Shown here: positions 23,831-35,900 of the stretch, piece after piece
Numbering within the stretch: position 1 is the stretch's first letter
How the letters are laid out: every line of letters begins with the position of its first letter
From: Rhea pennata
Taxonomy: Eukaryota > Chordata > Aves > Rheiformes > Rheidae
Length of the DNA: 64,000 nucleotides
Direction: 5' to 3'
Assembly: GCF_028389875.1 (NCBI RefSeq)
Contig: NC_084663.1
Location: 212,381,876-212,445,875, forward strand
Position numbers and translations under genes: made by a program
The notes under the pieces: generated by a model
What the model saw: only the letters and a program-made list of their open reading frames with translations
The model's database searches: none
What the model was told of the DNA's origin: nothing

Positions 23831-24669
23831 CAACTGTAGACAATACTGCGAAAACACAGGCTCAGGGCTCAGTCCAAAAGGGAAATCCAATGCTAAGAAT
23901 TATAGGAAATGAACAGAGCCCAAAACAGACAACCTCCCTACGCCGCTGAAAACACCCAGGCTGTGATCCTGTGTTGAAACCTGCACGCAGTTTGGGTCAG
24001 CTCATCTCAGAAAATCACACAGTAGAAGAAAAGTAATAATCAGGGAAGAACCTAGCAATAGCAACAGCTTCTCCGTGACGGATGATAATTAGCTGGGACC
24101 TCCGGTGTGGCAAGGAGACCACGACAGAGGAATTTGCAATCCCAAATGGCGCAGGGAAAACAGAGAGGGACCAGTTCTCCTCCTCTTCCCATGACACAAG
24201 CTCCAGGGAATAACTAAGAAGCACAGACTCCACTGTCCCATCTTGCCTTACTTACTCAGACCACGTTTCCCTGATGCTTTGATTATCTGTCTTGATTGTT
24301 TAGATTAGGAGCCAACCAAGGCCGAGACAGTCTCCCACAAATTTAATGTACAGCACTGAGCACAGCAGGGACCAGGTCTCAGCAAATGCCTCCAGGTGAC
24401 AACGTAATGTAAAGAAGGAAGTCAATGTGACCTTCAGGGACAAGAAAGCTTTAAGAAACCTCTTTGGACAGGAGGTTTATGAAAGATTATTGTTAATAGC
24501 AGGAAATACTGTACATTTTTCTATAATTTCAGCTTTGGATCCATGTTTATTTCCCATTAGCACCACTTTAAATCTAGCTTAATTCCAGCAAATACAATAG
24601 ATATGCTCCGCTATTCATATACATAAACCCTTTAATAGGATTACAATCTGCCAGTGTAACTCAGATTTG

Positions 24670-24711
24670 AATTTAACGCAGTACGGTTCAAATTTAATGC
24701 AGTATGGTTCA
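24670..24711. repeat. 21-base tandem duplication
   Basis: AATTTAACGCAGTACGGTTC plus A at 24670-24690 is followed directly by AATTTAATGCAGTATGGTTC plus A at 24691-24711; two differences between units, both C/T transitions. Confidence 0.9.
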
Positions 24712-25300
24712 TAATTAATTTAGCTTAAATATAATTGTTCAGTTTTGAAGGCTCCTTATTTGTTTCATGTTTTATATGAGTGTATATAAAATAGAGGATG
24801 AGATCCTCAGAATGGGGTTTTATTTTCCCTCTTCTTTCACACTGCTATATTTATGTTTAAAGCACAGGGAAACATAGTCCAGCCAATGGCTCTGCCAGCC
24901 AGCCCACACGGTATTCAAAGGTAGGAGGACGTGGGAAATTTTAGGACATTTTAGGGGCTGGAGCACTCATCTGGCAAGGGAAAACCAGCCCCGCAGGCAC
25001 AGCGACAGGGAAAAAGCTCCCACCAAGGGGTCAGGCACCCACAGCCAGACCTCATAGGTCAAGCAGGATCCAGCCCCAGCTCAAGTTATGCCAGTGATAA
25101 GCAACAACCTGGAGAACTACCGAAGCAGGGTGGCCGGCAGCAGATGTGTAAAAGGAGGCCATCCACAACCAAAGGGTCGCAGAAATGTTTCGTGTTCCCC
25201 AAGCATCGGCGGACAAAGGACCGAAGCCGTTCTATGAAGCTATCAGTATGAGACACTGAGCATGCCATAAGCCTCCATATTGAATTAATTCATCATCTCC

Positions 25301-25306
25301 TTTATT
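25301..25306 (-). terminator. USP35: Candidate poly(A) signal of USP35
   Basis: TTTATT on the + strand, AATAAA on the coding strand; the first canonical hexamer downstream of the USP35 stop. Leftward continuation is TGATGAATTAATTCAATATG, only mildly U-rich. Confidence 0.45.
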
Positions 25307-25659
25307 TATACGTAGGAAAGACACTAAAAGAATTCCAGAGATCACATCCCAAGCCAGAAAGTGTCATCTCTAGCAGACCTCCCATTTGCATCAACTGTAG
25401 CAATTTCTGTGCTTTGCCTTTCACTCCACAGCAATGAAATATTCCCCCCACCCCGTCAAGATTAGGCCCTGAACCCAGGACCTAAGGCACAAGTCTCTGC
25501 CGCTTGAGCTAGAGAAATCTCTACTACAGGCATGAGTGAGGAGCAGACTTGGACAACTGCAGGGAAACAGCGTTAGAGAGATATACATTCACACAGACAC
25601 ATGACCCTGGGGTAAGGTCAACCTCCCACCATCAAAATAAGCTTCTGTCCTTACAAACC

Positions 25660-25736
25660 AACATTTATATTGGTTTATATAATGCACTGGTTTATATATT
25701 ATGTATTTATATTTGTTTATATAATATATCTAGTTG
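25660..25736. repeat. TTTATAT-rich simple repeat
   Basis: Irregular repeats of GGTTTATAT and TTTATATT at roughly 20-base spacing, in the inferred 3' UTR of USP35. Confidence 0.75.
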
Positions 25737-26772
25737 GGGTTACTGTCCTTGCAAACCAGCATTTTAACAAATAGCCAGTATTTTCAGGTGTCTCCATTTT
25801 GGGGGGCTGAACTCAAGGTACCCCAAAAGAAAGCCCAATTTCTGAATGACAGATCTGGCCCAGAAACCCAGAAATGACAGTAGCAGAAAAAGGGTAATCA
25901 AGTCCTAAAGACATGCCTGGACAAAGGGCTGTGTGTCCAGGGCCGTCTTGTACATTAATAGCATCCAAAGAATCTGGCGAGGTCACTGTAGGAAACGGGT
26001 AACACAACAGGGGCTTGATAAAGCACAAAAAGCCCAACGAGATGAAGGTCAGTCTCTTTTGGCTTGAGGAGTTTGGGCCCCCCAGCCTCTTTCCGGAGGT
26101 TTGCAGTGCTGCACTGGCAACGCTGCACAAAGCCCCTCTAGTTGACTTGCTCACGCTTGCTCTGATCAAAGCAGGCTCGTGGGCTCGCTCCCCCAGGCAA
26201 ACCTGCTCTGCCACGCTGGCTGCTGAGCTTCTTTTAGAAAATGCAGCTCCTTTACGTTGTCTTCCCATGGTTTCTCAAAAACATATTTAAAAAAAATCAA
26301 GCAGAGGCACCCCAAAACTGAGTCGGCGCTGTAGGAATGCCTGGGCTGCAGATGGGGTGTGCATGGAAGGTCTCAAACCCCGGAGCTACTCTGGGTCCAT
26401 CCCTGTCCTCTCGCCAGGCTGGTGGCATGGTTGGCAGCAGGCAAGACAAGGCTACGCTTAAGCAAAAGGGCACTTCTCCGAGCTGTCATCAGCTGCTCAT
26501 CTCCATAGGTGCTTAGCTACTAGTATTACTTTAAGGCGTTAAGATCAAGTGCATAGAAAGCAGTAGGACCCTCCAGGTGCCAGCATTCAGCTCCAGCCAA
26601 TCACATAGTCTCTGAATTAGCCCATGAGTCCTTTTTCATTGAATCATTCAAGGCCAAATCCTTCTCTGAGACACTTGCTATCACCGGTATCAGAAAGAGA
26701 AGCCTCTGGCTTCAGGTTGGCCCAGTGGCTGGGTTAGACACATGGACAAGAATGTTTGATTTAACCCGATCC

Positions 26773-26943
26773 CTAGAAGACAAGTCCATGAAATGAGCCG
26801 GATCCTCCTCCCCCAGCAGCGGGGCTGCAGCCCCCTGATGAGCTGTCGTCATCCTTGTCCCTGTCAAAGTCTCTCCACCACAGAGGAGATTTCGGCAAGG
26901 CGGAAATGTAGGCAGCTCTGTTCCTTGCTTCTTTTTCCTGTTC
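26773..26943 (-). CDS. USP35: USP35 exon 11, C-terminal tail and stop
   Basis: Acceptor CCTTCTCCTAG ending at 26944. 56 codons from [20 protein letters not shown] to GSFHGLVF, then TAG at 26775-26773. The tail has an Asp-rich stretch and a Gly-rich stretch, as in human USP35, and ends in nearly the same five residues. Flanking frames are unrelated. Confidence 0.95.
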   Translation of the reverse strand, partial: EQEKEARNRAAYISALPKSPLWWRDFDRDKDDDSSSGGCSPAAGGGGSGSFHGLVF

Positions 26944-29900
26944 CTAGGAGAAGGAAGGGGGAGAAATACAGCAAAGACATTGCCATTATCCACAGCTAAA
27001 TGGCACAGAGAGCTGCTCCCACCTTCCCTTCAGCGAGAGAAGCCAGGAGCCTGCTTCTTCATCAGTGGGAGCCTGCTACAAATTGCTCTGAGGTTATCAG
27101 ACCACAGTGCCTCAGATCAGGTCCTAGTGAGAAATTCAGGAAGGAGAGAGAGATCAGAAAGGTCAAGGGCAGGTTTCACTATGAGATCTGGAGTATCAGC
27201 TGGTACGGTTCAGCATTAAGGGGTAAACCACAGAGGAATACTCCATCTGCAGGCCCACTTGTGAAAGCCAACAGCATCCTTAAGCCTTGCTTAAAAGTGG
27301 GAGGGGATCTGCTAGCAATAAATAATGGGCAGAGTTTGGATCCGTAAACCAAAATGGATCCCCAGGGATTCACAGGTTTTGGAGCGATTGTCCGTCACAG
27401 ATCTCTAACATCTATCTGAGCACTCCGATAGCTGAGTGCTCATCTCTAGAGCTGTCATCAAGCATGATGTGCAACATGAGCTGAGGAGACACAGTGGCAG
27501 GAAGACACATCAGAGCATCGCATCTTCCAGGCCACAGCAAATGACCAAACACCAGACCCTCTGCAGCCTGCAGCAACCTCTGGGAGAGGAGGAAACTCCT
27601 CAAATTCCCTTCCATTTGCCTTTCCTTCAGATGATTCACTTCCTACAGGACACTTCTGCTGTTTGGAAAGCTTTAAACCTGCCCTGGTTTTTATTCTCAG
27701 CTCACTCATCTTTCCTAGACATCTAGTAGAAAATTTGATGCAAATCTTTGGCCAACTTCAGTGAACTCCCTCCTCCAGCTGAAGACATGCTTTGGAAGCA
27801 TAAAAAACATGTTTCTGATAGTTAGACAAGATCAAGTAGCTGCTTCTCCCTCACTTAACAGAGCCATAAAGAAAAGTCAGGCCTGACCTTGGGGAAAGGC
27901 ATCAGAGATATCATTATACTGCAGAGGGAGCTGCCAGTTGATCAGGCTAGGCAACGGGAACAGATTTACCCAGGGACCAAACTTTTCCACACAGCACGTC
28001 TTCCACATGTGGTGTAGATGGTCCCAGTAGGTAAGTCTGGTTAAAAAAAAATCAAAAGCTCAAATTCGTTCCTGCTCTATCCTGGCAGTCTCAGCCTGGA
28101 AGCCACAGCGTGGTGGCCCACTTAGGTGATGAAGGAGGTGGGAAAGCCATGACATGGCCACCTACATAGCTGTGAAAGCCATATAGAAAGTAAAATACTT
28201 AACAAAGCTCTGAGTTAATTTGGGTATCTACACATGTGGACTTATCCTCAGAACTGGATCTTGCTGCCACCAAGATCTGCGGAAACACAGCTGTTGATCT
28301 CGTCAGCAGCAGGAACGCATCCTTCTGCCATGGTGCAAATGGCAAAGGGAGTTAGTTACCTGCAAGAAGAGGATGTTATCTTTGGAAATGGCTTCCATCA
28401 AGTCCTTATTGAGGGAGGGTTCACCGTGTGGACGGCTGGTCTCGGCCTCAGTCTCGTGCACCAGGCAGCTCTGCCTGCCCGGCCGCTGCCTGTAGAAGAG
28501 CACGTAGGCAGTGTCTTTGGGGAAAAAAGAGGTCACATTGCTGACTGATTCGAAGGAGGAGAAAGAAACCCTAGTGTCATTGAAGAGGTACCACTGGATT
28601 TCAAAGTCCAACTGCTTGTCAGAAGTAAGTTTTGGTGCACCATCCCGGGGCTGCCCACAGGCAATGGTGTCATTGCACTCTCTAGAGTAGCAATAATAAT
28701 GGCCACTCTCGGAAGAGATCCCTGAGTGCACCACCACACTACAGAGGTCATACACGACAGACACAAAACTGCTGCCCAGTGCAGCTCTCTCTTTCCTGCG
28801 CTGGCAAACATCCTCGCTTTCTTCTGGGGTAACAAGAACAGGCAGCTTCAGTACCAAGGGAATGGAGACGTTATCCAAGATCTTCTTCCTCTTCATGGTC
28901 CTTGGGTCAAAGGAGAACCGCAGCAGGGTGAGGATGAGATAGTGTGGTCCCTCCGTCAGCTCAGCCACTTTCTCAGCATCCTGTAAGGAAGCACATTTCT
29001 CACAATGATATTTATTCTCTGCTGTCAGTCTCTCTGGGGACAGGAAATAATTGATTAAATCTGGAACAGATCTGGAGTCTTTGGGACTGCACGTCTGCTC
29101 CCCAAAAGCCAAGAGAGGGTCTTTGGCTGAATCCATGCCAACAGCATCATTGCTTAAAGGAGTTGCCTGGTCTCCTGGCTCCTGGAAACCCAGTGTTTCT
29201 ACTGGCACCAGCTGGGCTGCATGGTCTCCAGACACATGAGGCTTCCTCTGGATCCTGGGAGATCCCATTATCTGGCTTGGGTTTCCAGGAGGCTCAATAA
29301 ATTGTGGACCGATTTCTTCCACTGGTAAAACAGATGCACTCCCTGTGCTAAGCACATGCCTGTCTGGTGGAGGGAAAGCCAGAGACAGGTCTGTGAAGAC
29401 TTCTTCTCGAGAGGAGACATTCAGACACTTCAAGCAGCGGATTTTTGTCATCATTTTACCCCCAAACATCTTCTCAATTAATGTCTTGTTTAAATAATGC
29501 TGTTCAATGGCCTGAGACATCAAGCTGGATTCTTTGAGTTTCTGGTAGATCCTTTTTCCAGTTTTTTCTTCTTCATGTAATCTTTGGCAGAGGAAAAAAA
29601 AATAGGGGGGAGAGAGAAAGAGAGAGATTTCATTATACAGCAGCACAACACCAAGAAGCAGTTTTCATGTATAGTTTCTATTCCCCCAGCTAGTTTCACT
29701 CAGGGGTGTTAATTCAGGTTAAGCTGCATATACATAGGTGCCTGGTGTCATTTGAAGCGCTGCAGAGCACCCCAGACCCCAGCACATCTGCACACAGCTG
29801 GTAGACATGGCAAGAGCCTAAGGGAGCCCCATTCCTTTGGGGAGCAGCAGCTGGAGACCAGATGGGACACTCTCAGGCACATCAAACAGCTCTGCATGTT

Positions 29901-32900
29901 TACGCTTAGGCATCTGAACCAAGCCGCCAGTGTCTCTTCTTCATCCTCTGCCTTTATATGGAGGTTTTCGACCTCTCATCACTTTCAGATGGATGGAGAG
30001 AGTCCCACTGGTCGAGGCGTTCGCTGCAGGTGGAAGGCAGGGGGTAGGGAGGGTAGGATTTTGGAATCAGAAGTCTTCATGTGCTATTGATCCCAAGTCT
30101 AGAGGGATCACTGGGATGCTGGAGATTTGGGAGTTCATGAGAAAGGCAAAATGAACACATCAAGCAGAAAGCTAAATGGCTTGTCATTCAAAGACAGGCA
30201 GCCGGCTTCTCTTTGAACTTGGCACAATCATTCCCCTTTGCCTTCAGAGTAAAGGCAGAAATTTTCAAGCTGAACTGATTTCCTGAGCTTATCTACTGGA
30301 CAGCATAAGCAGGACTTTATTAAGGATTCTGGGACTAGTTTCCCTGCCTTTCAGCCCCAGGCACTCAAGTCTGCATTCTTTGAAGTCCTCTGGGTCTCAC
30401 CTGCTATTTCTGGCTCCAGCACACTTTCTAAATACCAGTCCTTCGGGTGAAATGTCATTCGTTCCAGCACCCAGGGCTAGTATAACATATCTGACGTGTA
30501 AAAAAGAACGTGTGTGTCAGACAAGGCTCAGAAATGCTCTGAGTACCAGGAACAGCAATATTAGTCATTAAATGCCTTCCACTGTTCTTGCTAAAAAATA
30601 ACCCTGGAGTGCCACAGGAGAATGCTTTGGCTATCATTAAATATTATGCTCATAGCCTGGTGCAACGCTGAGCTGGGCAGCACAGAGGCAGAGCAGTGAG
30701 GCTGTCCCTGCCACGTCACGGTCTCTGTTGGTGTGCATGGGGGCTACGAAACCACGGCGCCTGCCACATACCGGTCCAGCAAGTACTTCAGATACTCTGA
30801 GCAATCCTGCTGAGCACCAGGAGTAAACCAAGGTGGCCAAGAGGCAGAGAGGAAACTTTCAGGTGAGATGGCAGGTCGCTGGCAGAAAAGAGAAGAGGGA
30901 GAAAAGCATTTAAGCTGGGGTCCAGGTTCCCATTTGGCATGGGGGGCTGGAGATGAGGAAGGAGATCTTTCTGCCTGCTTTGCTGGGAGCAGGGCAGGCT
31001 CATGTGCCACAGCCCTGATCAGGTCCCTTCTTTTCCCATACAAGGGCTAATCCCAGAGCCCAGGAAGACTTGCTTGGTTTGCTACAAGCCTTTGCTGGCT
31101 AATGGAAGGTAATAAAGTCAGAAAACCTGTGTCCTGCTCCCAGCTCCTCATGCCTTCTCTCACGTATGACCCTCTCACTTCACCTTCTTCTGTCTCAGTT
31201 TTCCCCTTAAGCAAAACCAGCACAACAGGACCACGACTGGAAGGACAAATTTCCCACTCCCCACTTTTGCTGAACATCCCTTTGCTCCAGTATTACGAGA
31301 ACAAGAGCTTCTGCTCACCCACTTTTCTGGGCCATTATTTTATCTATACTTCTGTAAAATATCCTCATGTTTATTTCTTCCTTCAGTTTTTAAATGGCTT
31401 ATTTCCCTGGCCCAGAGACTTCTGCTTAATTCAGCCTGAATTTAATTTGATGCTCCATTTAATTTGATCAGGATATCTCTCACCAAATCCTTCTATAGAA
31501 AAACAAAACAAAAAAATCCACTAAATTTCCACCCATCATTCTGATCACTGCAGGCAGGTAATCTGCATTACCAGATAATGTAATCGCTGCCCTGAGGAAG
31601 CTGCTGTCTAATTAACATGGAAGAAGAAACATCTTCAGGAAAGAAGTCATTTTAAAAGCAGCCCAAAGAAGAAAAATAACTGGAATATTATTAGGAAACT
31701 ATTAGGATATTAGGAAAACAGCACAACTGATCCCATCCATAATATTATTTTACATGCTTGTCTGGACAGCTGGTAAGCTGGTAAGCGGACACATGAGGAA
31801 TTTCAATCCAGAGGAAGGGACTTGCTCAACACAGGAGGAAGACGGCATGAAATAGCGACTGCGCTGTGATGGGCGTCCACAACAACGTTTTCGAGCCTTG
31901 GGAAGGGCAGCCAGGGGACTGGGTTGTTTTCAGACTGTAAGCTACACAATAACAAGCAGGTTGTTCTGTGCAAAACCAAACCTTGGTGGTGCTTCCACTA
32001 CTAACAGCCCAACCTGCTTTTCCTCCCGCCCCCTGATCACAACCCTGGACACCAAGCACAGAGGCATTTGAGGGAAAAAAAGCAGAAAACATTACTGTAT
32101 TTGCTCATCAGAAGATCATAGACACCCTACGCTGCCATTAAAAAGTAGGCTCTTTTATGACTAAATACGATGTATTTTTTTTTAATCCAAAGCCACCAGA
32201 AATGAGAAATCACCACAATGCAACAAGCCAACGCTGTCAGTCAAGGCTTAGAAACCAGAGGGACTGAGCACAACAGTTTCACAACAAGGGAACATTCACT
32301 GGTCAGTGATTTTCCAAATCATGTCTCTTTTAGGGATAGAAAGATACGTTTTCAAGAGAGGGGCTAGATATGACCATACTTCATCTCCAGAAATCTGCAG
32401 CTTGGTCCCAGAGCTCTGAAAGGCAAAACCTTGCTGCTTCCTGTAGTGTATTATGGACACTGCGCATACCAGCTAAATGCTCATTCATAATTAATTTGAT
32501 TATGGGTTACAGAATCCTTTAGTTTCCCTCAAATGCAGAAGATTCAAAGCATCCGGAATCTAAAGGCTTTTTTTTTTTTTTGTTTTCCTTTTAACAAAAC
32601 CACTTTTAAAGCAAATTCCATCGGTTCCACATAATTTGCCTGCACTTTCCTGTGAAGCAAGGGGACAACTGAGCTGATACAATCTTCTTTCTTGATGCAG
32701 AGCAAGAAACAGAAACCTTTATACCAACAGGCTTTTCAGTCAGCCACACACATAAACTATTAACAAATGGACTTCATTGTCAAAATCATTAGTTATTGTA
32801 TCAGCCAAATCAAGGAATGTCACAGGCTGAAGGCATGGAGCCTGGTGTGAATGCAGCTCACTTTCATGTGTGATAAATGTTTGGGACTTACTTGCCTCCC

Positions 32901-35900
32901 CCACCCCCAAAATCCGCCTTTTTCATATAAACAAAATTCGTCCCTTTATAAAAATCCACCAAGATCCACAGCTCCTTATCAGCACGTTTGGGTAGGCAGG
33001 AAGTAACTTGGAGACGAGCCTTTCCGCAGCCGACAGTCCAAACAAATAACTAGAACATGAAATAATTACCTGACTGTGCTCCAAAAACGCAAAGAGCCAC
33101 TGGAGCTTTGTCATCAGGGGCTGGGAGTTGCCCTCTGTTAAATTCAACACCGAATGCCTAAAGCTGTAAAAGAAAACAAGAGATGCAAAACAAGACAGAA
33201 AATCAGTCCGAGAAGAGCCACGCTGGTGTGGCAAGCAACCCAAGAGCAGTCCTGAGTGGGAATGAGGGAGCAGAAACTCACTCTGAAGCCATGAAAAGAC
33301 TTTGTATGATGCTGTTCATGTAGCAGGTGTTTCCCAAGTTAATTAACCCAATCTTCCCTGTCTCAGATTTGGAAGCCAGGCGTGGGTAGAAGCAGGCCAG
33401 CTCATTCTTCTGGGAGGTCCAAGCGTTCTGTCCCAAGAGATGCTTAATTCGGTCTTCGTTTGGAATCGGAAGAGTCTTGGAAACAGAGAGCTGTGTCACA
33501 AATCGGTACCTTTCGAAGCAAAGAATTAGTAACAGGCAATGGCAAAACTCCTCTGCAAGAGGTGTTCATGGCAAAACGTATTTCCCTTGCTCTTTACATG
33601 CACATGCATCTATGAGAGGAATTCTTTAGCTGCAAGCATTAGTATTTTGGAGGCATCCAAATCACAGCCAAAACCCACAGTCACGATCAGGACTTCTGCA
33701 GGCCCACAGTAGATCTCTCTACCAGTCTCTCTGGCCAGTCTGCCTACAAGCAGCTCAAACTCAAGAGTTTTAAACCCTTTCTTCTGCCAGAGCTTGAGGT
33801 ATTCAGTCATGACACCCCTACCAGTGAGACAGTCCCTCTGTGCTAAACAGCAAACTAACACGCCACTTCTGTGTGTAATACGTAGCTTGGAAAAAGTAGC
33901 CGAGAGGTGCTTGTCTTACTTTAACTGCTTCTAGGACTGGTTCGTAGAGATCTGGAAATCCTGAGAAGCGGAAGAACATGCAGTGGATGAGCTCAGCCAG
34001 CTGCTCCAGGGAGCTGGTGGCAGAGTTGGAGTCTTCCTTCTTCAGAGAAGCCACCAACCTGGGAATGTGAGGGAGCAGCTGGAAAACAAAAGTTCACTCG
34101 GTGACATACAGCTCCAAATTACTCACAGAGCCATAACACACACTCAAGCGAATGAAATTCACCCCCGGGCAGGAAGGACAGTGCAGGAGTTCACTTCAGT
34201 CCCATGCAGGACCTTGTCCTTCATTCATTGAGCTCAACTCAGCAAATCTTCCATCGACTTTAGCAGAGTAAATTTGGAGTTATAGACTTTAAAGGGTTCA
34301 TGTCGCAGAAAACATGCAGGTTGGCCTTCGTTCTTTGCCATGCTGTGATTTTCTTTGCTGTGCTGTGATTTTCATTCTTTTTACAGATTAATCTCTTCTA
34401 AAACACACTCATGCACTCTGGAAAGGAGTGTTATAAGCTAAGTATCAAGTGATTCACACCTCCAGTGCAGGTAAATTAACCTACAAGCGCATTCCCTATC
34501 TTGAGTAACGTTGATGTGCTACATTTTATCTTGCCCTGCATAAACAAAATGGCAATTAGCATGGTCAGCTGGGCGGTGACAGGCATATAAATCGCACATT
34601 TATTATTTTGCTTTAAGCGTCATTCTTAATCTAGAATTTTTTTTTAAAATGAACAAGCCAACCCAAATGGAAATGATGAATTGCTCTTGGGCCCCCTCTG
34701 CTGACCCTGTAGCAACAGTGAATTAATAAACTATTCCGACACTTGCATATGCGCTAAAGCTGAGTGAAAGGTGACCCTGGGTATTCACACAACATTTTTC
34801 ATATTTATATTTTATATTATTTTACACCAGAGCAAGTCTGGAGTAAAATATCAGAATCTCTTCTATAGCAATTTCCTGCTCCTTCCTCTCCTCCTTTCTT
34901 CCTCTTCTTCTTTTTCTCTCTCTCTCTTACTTTCTCCTTCAAAATGTTGCTGGTTTTAACTATTTCATTTCCAATTGAAAAGTTTTGTTAAGGAAGCAAA
35001 AGCAACCCAGTACCATTTTATAAATCAATATTGCACGAAGCTGTGATAGGAACAGTTCTCAGAACTCTTCCAAAGTGCCAGTGCAAACACAAAGAGATAA
35101 GAAGCAAGAAAGACGTATGCTGTCTTTTAAAAAAAGTGGGAGGAAAATCGTCCTTGCTAGGCTAGAGATGAAAACTTCAGGCCAAGAGCAACAGATGACT
35201 TTTGGAGTGTTTCAAATTTTGGACGCCTGGCTGAAGACAATCCGTTGGAACGGTCCTATTTTTAGAAACTGAAGAGTTTCTCAAGAAATCAGGCTCCTCT
35301 AAAATATCTCCAGCTGAAGAACAAAAACACATCAGTTGAAAATGTTGGCCACTTTGATTTTTTCCAGCCTTATCTGCTTAATTCCATGAACTTTAGGTGA
35401 AAAGCCAAATGTAAAGGCTTTAATGATAAAGTATAAAATCAAACATTAATAGCAGTAATTTTCCATTATTTTTTTAACCAGCTCAATCACTGAAAACATG
35501 CCTTTCAGCCCTGCTTTTTAATCACAGCATTCCAACAGCAACACCGGAAAGAAGCAGCCTCAGTGTCAGAGCAAAATAAAATATGCAGTACCACTGAGGA
35601 AGTGAAAAGAGAAAATACAAATGCTGCTTAAAATGGCTTATTTGGGGTTTTTTTGGCCTTTAACAGCAGAGAATTTGTGAATCGGAGGCGTTCCGATCCA
35701 GTCTCTAAATGTCAGTCGCTAATGTTGACAAATCCTTAGAAAGATACCCCATCACTTCAAGCAGTGGTAACTGGTGTCAGAGGACACTGGTAACATTTTG
35801 AAGTTATATGTGGAATGGTCCAGTGAGTCCAAGGAAGGGTCAGGCACTCATTTAGGGAATGGCAAGGCCTTTTTAGGAATATATTCCCTTTCCTTCACTG

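Larger units (their letters stand above)
21321..25284. other. Intergenic stretch between convergent GAB2 and USP35 ends
   Basis: No gene-like frame and no CR1 were recognised. It holds an AT-rich island at 23553-23830 and a 21-base tandem duplication at 24670-24711. Both limits depend on inferred poly(A) sites. Confidence 0.5.
25285..26772 (-). other. USP35: USP35 3' untranslated region (probable)
   Basis: From the TAG to just past the first minus-strand AATAAA I could find (25306-25301). No gene-like frame. Length would be about 1.5 kb. The right part of this tract (25660-25736) is TTTATAT-rich. Confidence 0.5.

Noticed and set aside
28303-28359. Read-through of USP35 exon 10 ending [11 protein letters not shown] and a stop shortly after
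   Set aside because: A good GT donor follows Gln942 and the conserved tail, ending FHGLVF, is found in frame in exon 11; the read-through is intronic.
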